DNA of 64,000 nucleotides from Cristatella mucedo (Eukaryota > Bryozoa > Phylactolaemata > Cristatellidae): contig WPIO01000062.1 in NCBI GenBank assembly GCA_009760855.2, positions 576,501-640,500 on the forward strand, in the 5' to 3' direction. Shown in pieces: positions 62,901 through 64,000 of the stretch. Within the stretch, counting starts at the first letter, position 1. Each line of letters begins with the position of its first letter. A program made the position numbers and the translations under genes. The notes below the pieces were generated by a model, which searched no databases, was not told where the DNA came from, and saw only the letters and a list, made by a program, of their open reading frames with translations.

Positions 62901-64000
62901 CGCTATGTCGTCGATCGTCAAGGCACCTCAGTCGTCTGATCCTCGCTCTCAAGGACACTTAACGGTCAGTGCAAGCCATTGGAGCATGTTTCGTATCAGT
63001 GCAGGCCATGCTTAGCTTTTAACGTTGGCATTTTGCAAGGCCAGAATATTGAATTTGATTTTGATCTCTGAAAAGATTCAGAATCAATCAATTGGCTGCC
63101 GGTTAATTCAGATATTTAATTTTAGGTCACTACTGCAAGGCCTCACTCAGTTCCCACCGTGGTCTCTATTCTTGATACGTCCAAGGTTGCTCCTGCGACA
63201 GCAGGCATCAGTGCAGTTGCTAAGGCTGCCGTGCTAAGTGATTGTGGACCTAGCCCTGGTGCTTTCCCTCCATCTTCTATCCATTCCTCGGTCGGTAAGG
63301 TAATGGTGAAGTTTGCACATGGCAACAACCAGCGTCCTGCCAGCGAGCTGCAGAGACACCAGCATGATCACCCTAGTGCTGGGGTGGCAGCTACGACAAT
63401 TGCTGTAAAGAGACAGCCGCAGCAGGCAGACCAGCGGTCTCTCGGTGCAGCTGTCACCACCGCAAAGCCCGACCAGCGAGACCTGGGCTTGCTGCCCAGC
63501 AGGGGCCGTCCGCCCACTGCTAACCACATTGTAACTACCTCGCTAGTGCCAGGTTCAGCACCTCAGCATCCAGCTGGGGGCTCTTCCACGACCAGTTCGG
63601 CTGGACTTGCTCATTTTCAAATTAAGCCATCAGGTAATCTGCCCATGCCGTCCTCTGGCAGTCCGACGTTCGCGAAGCAAGAATCAAAGCCGATTCCTCA
63701 GGGCGTCACGAGCTCACACGAAGCTATGCAGCAGCGGCCATGTGCTCTGGACGGTCAATCAAGTAGCAGTGGCGGTGCAACGGCATCGACCGTACCATCC
63801 AAGACTCAGACACACTGGCATCAGGCGTCTCCTCGGCCACCGTACATCATGCAGCAGCCAGCACGCCAGCTTACCCCTCAGCAACAACTACTACAGCAGC
63901 AACGGCAGTCACAACCGTTACAGCAGCAGCAGCCACGGCCCCGTGCTGTACAGCATCGCTCAGCCCTCACTCCTGAGCAGCTAGCACTGAAGGAGATGCA
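42216..64000 (+). CDS. UBN1: Ubinuclein (UBN1/UBN2, yemanuclein), 13 exons seen, 3' end outside window
   Basis: Joined exons 42216-42389, 50481-50555, 50661-50756, 50931-51098, 54087-54205, 55685-56104, 57825-57997, 58114-58192, 61380-61547, 61754-61906, 62043-62096, 62229-62964 and 63126->64000 give 1096 codons so far, every junction in phase. Residues about 25-55 resemble the N-terminal region of UBN1; the Hpc2-related domain spans about 84-145 ([11 protein letters not shown], then YDELVP and [17 protein letters not shown]); the middle domain covers about 335-425 ([18 protein letters not shown]) and the WPKGWMQ block is near 535. The rest is a low-complexity Ala/Ser/Pro and then Gln-rich tail. 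Known role: nuclear subunit of the HIRA complex that deposits histone H3.3 independently of replication; the Hpc2-related domain binds H3.3-H4. Vertebrates have UBN1 and UBN2; the sequence does not favour either, so the symbol is by family only. Confidence 0.93.
42395..45240. other. Ubinuclein intron 1, first part
   Basis: AT- and T-rich sequence. No exon or named repeat recognised. Confidence 0.4.
45244..46570 (-). mobile_element. LINE-A copy, longest reverse transcriptase remnant, antisense in ubinuclein intron 1
   Basis: Minus strand: [18 protein letters not shown] (RT motif A), [20 protein letters not shown] and [16 protein letters not shown] (YADD box), [22 protein letters not shown], then the 3' UTR, hairpin tail and (ATT)n. 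5'-truncated within the reverse transcriptase, with frame breaks. The motifs place it in the CR1/L2/Rex1-like group. Confidence 0.9.
47146..47222 (-). mobile_element. LINE-A 3' tail, minus strand
   Basis: aataatgcacttggtaaagt, gccctcagagaactcaatct, ctttctaagc. Confidence 0.78.
47796..47955 (+). mobile_element. SINE-B copy
   Basis: tRNA-like head with A box tttggcccagtggtaaaagt and degenerate B box ggcttgagcc, then the LINE-like tail aagcgcctgaatagagatta ending ctatatcaatga. Confidence 0.8.
47960..49755. other. Ubinuclein intron 1, no exon seen
   Basis: A minus-strand open frame at 48540-48890 has no family resemblance that I can see. Possible further transposon debris from 49390 on. Confidence 0.35.
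49760..49940 (+). mobile_element. Tc1/mariner transposase C-terminal fragment
   Basis: [13 protein letters not shown] matches the SPDLNPIENLWG signature of Tc1-type transposases; the following frame gives [13 protein letters not shown] before decay. Dead. Confidence 0.55.
50481..50555 (+). CDS. UBN1: Ubinuclein exon 2
   Basis: Acceptor tttctgttgttaag, 25 codons, donor gtaaat after Tyr. Encodes [13 protein letters not shown], equal to KVEALARKFEEKY in UBN1. The preceding intron is about 8.1 kb. Confidence 0.9.
50661..50756 (+). CDS. UBN1: Ubinuclein exon 3 (first half of Hpc2-related domain)
   Basis: Acceptor tttggaaacag, 32 codons, donor gtaagt. Basic KRKRR followed by [16 protein letters not shown], the hallmark of the Hpc2-related histone-binding domain. 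Confidence 0.96.
50931..51098 (+). CDS. UBN1: Ubinuclein exon 4 (second half of Hpc2-related domain)
   Basis: Acceptor ttttattgaatag, 56 codons, donor gtagta. Starts [20 protein letters not shown], nearly the same as vertebrate UBN1, then an acidic/Ser stretch and a basic RRKRKRRTK end. Confidence 0.96.
51985..52290 (+). mobile_element. Tc1/mariner transposase C-terminal fragment
   Basis: [20 protein letters not shown], then [16 protein letters not shown] and later [13 protein letters not shown], in the order found in Tc1 transposases (catalytic Glu region to LVxSMP end). Contains stops. Lies in ubinuclein intron 4. Confidence 0.7.
52300..54080. other. Ubinuclein intron 4, unexplained open frames
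   Basis: A 130-codon minus-strand frame at 53680-54072 and an opposing 90-codon frame with hydrophobic stretches ([18 protein letters not shown]) overlap. No family recognised; one may simply shadow the other. Confidence 0.3.
54087..54205 (+). CDS. UBN1: Ubinuclein exon 5 (basic linker)
   Basis: Acceptor cttctttcgatgcag; ends in phase 2 at donor gtattg. Lys/Arg-rich ([20 protein letters not shown]), like the lysine-rich linker after the Hpc2-related domain in UBN1 and probably nuclear-localising. Low conservation; supported by phase on both sides. Confidence 0.75.
54210..55680. other. Ubinuclein intron 5
   Basis: T-rich; no exon or named repeat recognised. Confidence 0.4.
55685..56104 (+). 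CDS. UBN1: Ubinuclein exon 6
   Basis: Acceptor ctctttgtag, donor gtaggt, 420 bases. A Ser/Ala-rich stretch, then [20 protein letters not shown] and [14 protein letters not shown], equal to LPAPLEKRVKELAQAA...RQKFFTQDINGILL of UBN1. This begins the middle domain. Confidence 0.93.
56383..56512 (-). mobile_element. SINE-A copy, head missing
   Basis: Tail (agccgatttaacagcctt), body and B box (ggatttgaacccaca) on the minus strand. It stops at the start of the inverted-repeat element at 56515. Confidence 0.78.
56515..57045. mobile_element. Inverted-repeat (foldback-like) element with AT/GATA core
   Basis: GGACATTTCCCCCC at 56532-56545 is repeated exactly in inverted form at 57021-57034, within broader C-rich and G-rich arms. 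Between them lies a long TA and GATA repeat (56769-56938). It truncates a SINE-A. Family unknown. Confidence 0.5.
56769..56938. repeat. (TA)n and (GATA)n microsatellite
   Basis: GTAT units, then about 80 bases of TA, then roughly 14 GATA units, then TA again. Confidence 0.97.
57062..57820. other. Ubinuclein intron 6, rest
   Basis: A 90-codon minus-strand frame (57352-57624) was seen but matches no family known to me. No exon recognised. Confidence 0.35.
57825..57997 (+). CDS. UBN1: Ubinuclein exon 7 (middle domain)
   Basis: Acceptor tgatattccag, donor gtagaa, phase 2 to 1. [20 protein letters not shown] and KRIKVLTL match [28 protein letters not shown]. The family's middle domain is reported to bind DNA and H3-H4. 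Confidence 0.95.
58114..58192 (+). CDS. UBN1: Ubinuclein exon 8
   Basis: Acceptor gtcttttgtag, donor gtgagc. Encodes [20 protein letters not shown], matching [20 protein letters not shown]. Small exon (79 bases) fixed by phase on both sides. Confidence 0.9.
58780..59975 (+). mobile_element. Old LINE-A copy interrupted by SINE-B
   Basis: [20 protein letters not shown] and [11 protein letters not shown] at 58815-59025, then 3' UTR (tgtgcttgtgctcgctgcaa) and a worn hairpin tail to 59970. A SINE-B sits inside at 59460-59590. Heavily decayed. Confidence 0.6.
59460..59590 (+). mobile_element. SINE-B, best copy
   Basis: Head tttggtctagcaattaaggt, arm cgaccaaggtctaactgagg, B box gggctcgagccc, then gtgaagcgcctgaatagaga, ttaagttctcttggggcgct and atataaatga. 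About 130 bases. Confidence 0.85.
59980..61375. other. Ubinuclein intron 8, rest
   Basis: A 99-codon minus-strand frame (60130-60429) matches no family known to me. No exon recognised. Confidence 0.35.
61380..61547 (+). CDS. UBN1: Ubinuclein exon 9
   Basis: Acceptor tttctcacttgaag, donor gtaagg. An acidic stretch ([11 protein letters not shown]), then [12 protein letters not shown], equal to PRKKFQWNDEIR of UBN1. The 3.2 kb intron before it holds a decayed LINE-A with a SINE-B copy. Confidence 0.93.
61754..61906 (+). CDS. UBN1: Ubinuclein exon 10 (WPKGWMQ block)
   Basis: Acceptor ggctatctcaatag, donor gtaaac, phase 2 in and out. [14 protein letters not shown], then [15 protein letters not shown], nearly identical to AEVKPLWPKGWMQAR in UBN1. 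Confidence 0.95.
62043..62096 (+). CDS. UBN1: Ubinuclein exon 11 (54-nt exon)
   Basis: Acceptor gcattccacag, donor gtgagt, phase 2 in and out. [10 protein letters not shown] continues directly like TLFKESRRGH after WMQAR in UBN1. Confidence 0.9.
62229..62964 (+). CDS. UBN1: Ubinuclein exon 12 (disordered Ala/Ser-rich region)
   Basis: Acceptor gtttatttggtag, donor gtcagt after Thr. 246 residues: [10 protein letters not shown], an acidic [13 protein letters not shown] stretch, then Ala/Ser/Pro-rich low complexity with no fold. The open frame runs on 48 bases past the donor, but the next exon joins in phase, so a spliced product is favoured. Confidence 0.88.
63126..64000 (+). CDS. UBN1: Ubinuclein exon 13 (Pro/Gln-rich tail, open at window end)
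   Basis: Acceptor gatatttaattttag. The frame stays open for 875 bases to the window edge: Ala/Ser/Pro-rich, then Gln-rich from about 63840 ([17 protein letters not shown]). UBN proteins end in such low-complexity tails. No stop or polyadenylation site lies in the window. Confidence 0.88.

Noticed and set aside
62301-62921. Minus-strand frames opposite ubinuclein exon 12
   Set aside because: Shadows of the Ala/Ser-rich coding exon; the + frame joins in phase on both sides.
1-64000. LTR retrovirus, Polinton, CRISPR array, rRNA
   Set aside because: Looked for gag/pol, capsid, integrase, long terminal repeats, spaced repeats and rRNA cores; none were recognised. All reverse transcriptase remains are of the non-LTR type.

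Overview
The window is animal nuclear DNA. It carries two spliced protein genes on the + strand, head to tail, set in repeat-rich sequence. The organism cannot be named from sequence alone. Intron sizes (up to 8 kb), abundant 5'-truncated LINEs with (ATT)n tails, and tRNA-derived SINEs fit a medium-to-large invertebrate genome, perhaps an arthropod or chelicerate; that assignment is a guess.

Gene 1 (19203-32142) is a complete carbonic anhydrase-related protein of the CA10/CA11 class. I assembled nine exons whose splice phases all agree, giving a 326-residue secreted pseudo-enzyme; human CA10 has 328. Two of the three zinc-binding histidines are replaced, so it should not be an active anhydrase. 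Known CA10/CA11 proteins are secreted partners of neurexins.

Gene 2 (42216 to beyond 64000) is ubinuclein (UBN1/UBN2; yemanuclein in flies), a subunit of the HIRA histone H3.3 chaperone complex. Thirteen exons join in phase and read through the window edge: N-terminal HIRA-contact region, Hpc2-related domain, middle domain, then a long disordered Ala/Ser/Pro and Gln-rich tail. The 3' end of the gene lies outside the window.

Layout: 0-19 kb is intergenic, with LINE pieces, SINEs, decayed pogo-type DNA transposons and microsatellites. 19-32 kb is the CA10-like gene, with LINE and SINE copies in its introns. 32-42 kb is intergenic, with a long antisense LINE block, a GC-rich island and a poly-G tract. 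42-64 kb is ubinuclein, whose first intron holds an antisense LINE and whose later introns hold Tc1/mariner remains.

Two repeat families dominate. LINE-A (CR1/L2/Rex1-like reverse transcriptase) is present in more than a dozen copies that end in a conserved hairpin-forming tail followed by (ATT)n. SINE-B has a tRNA-like head and ends in nearly the same hairpin, which suggests that it borrows LINE-A machinery. A second tRNA-derived family, SINE-A, has at least nine copies and a different tail. No LTR retrovirus, Polinton, CRISPR array or bacterial-type operon was seen. I did not find a clearly new gene system; the most interesting points are the SINE/LINE tail sharing, the pseudo-enzyme gene structure and the nested insertions.
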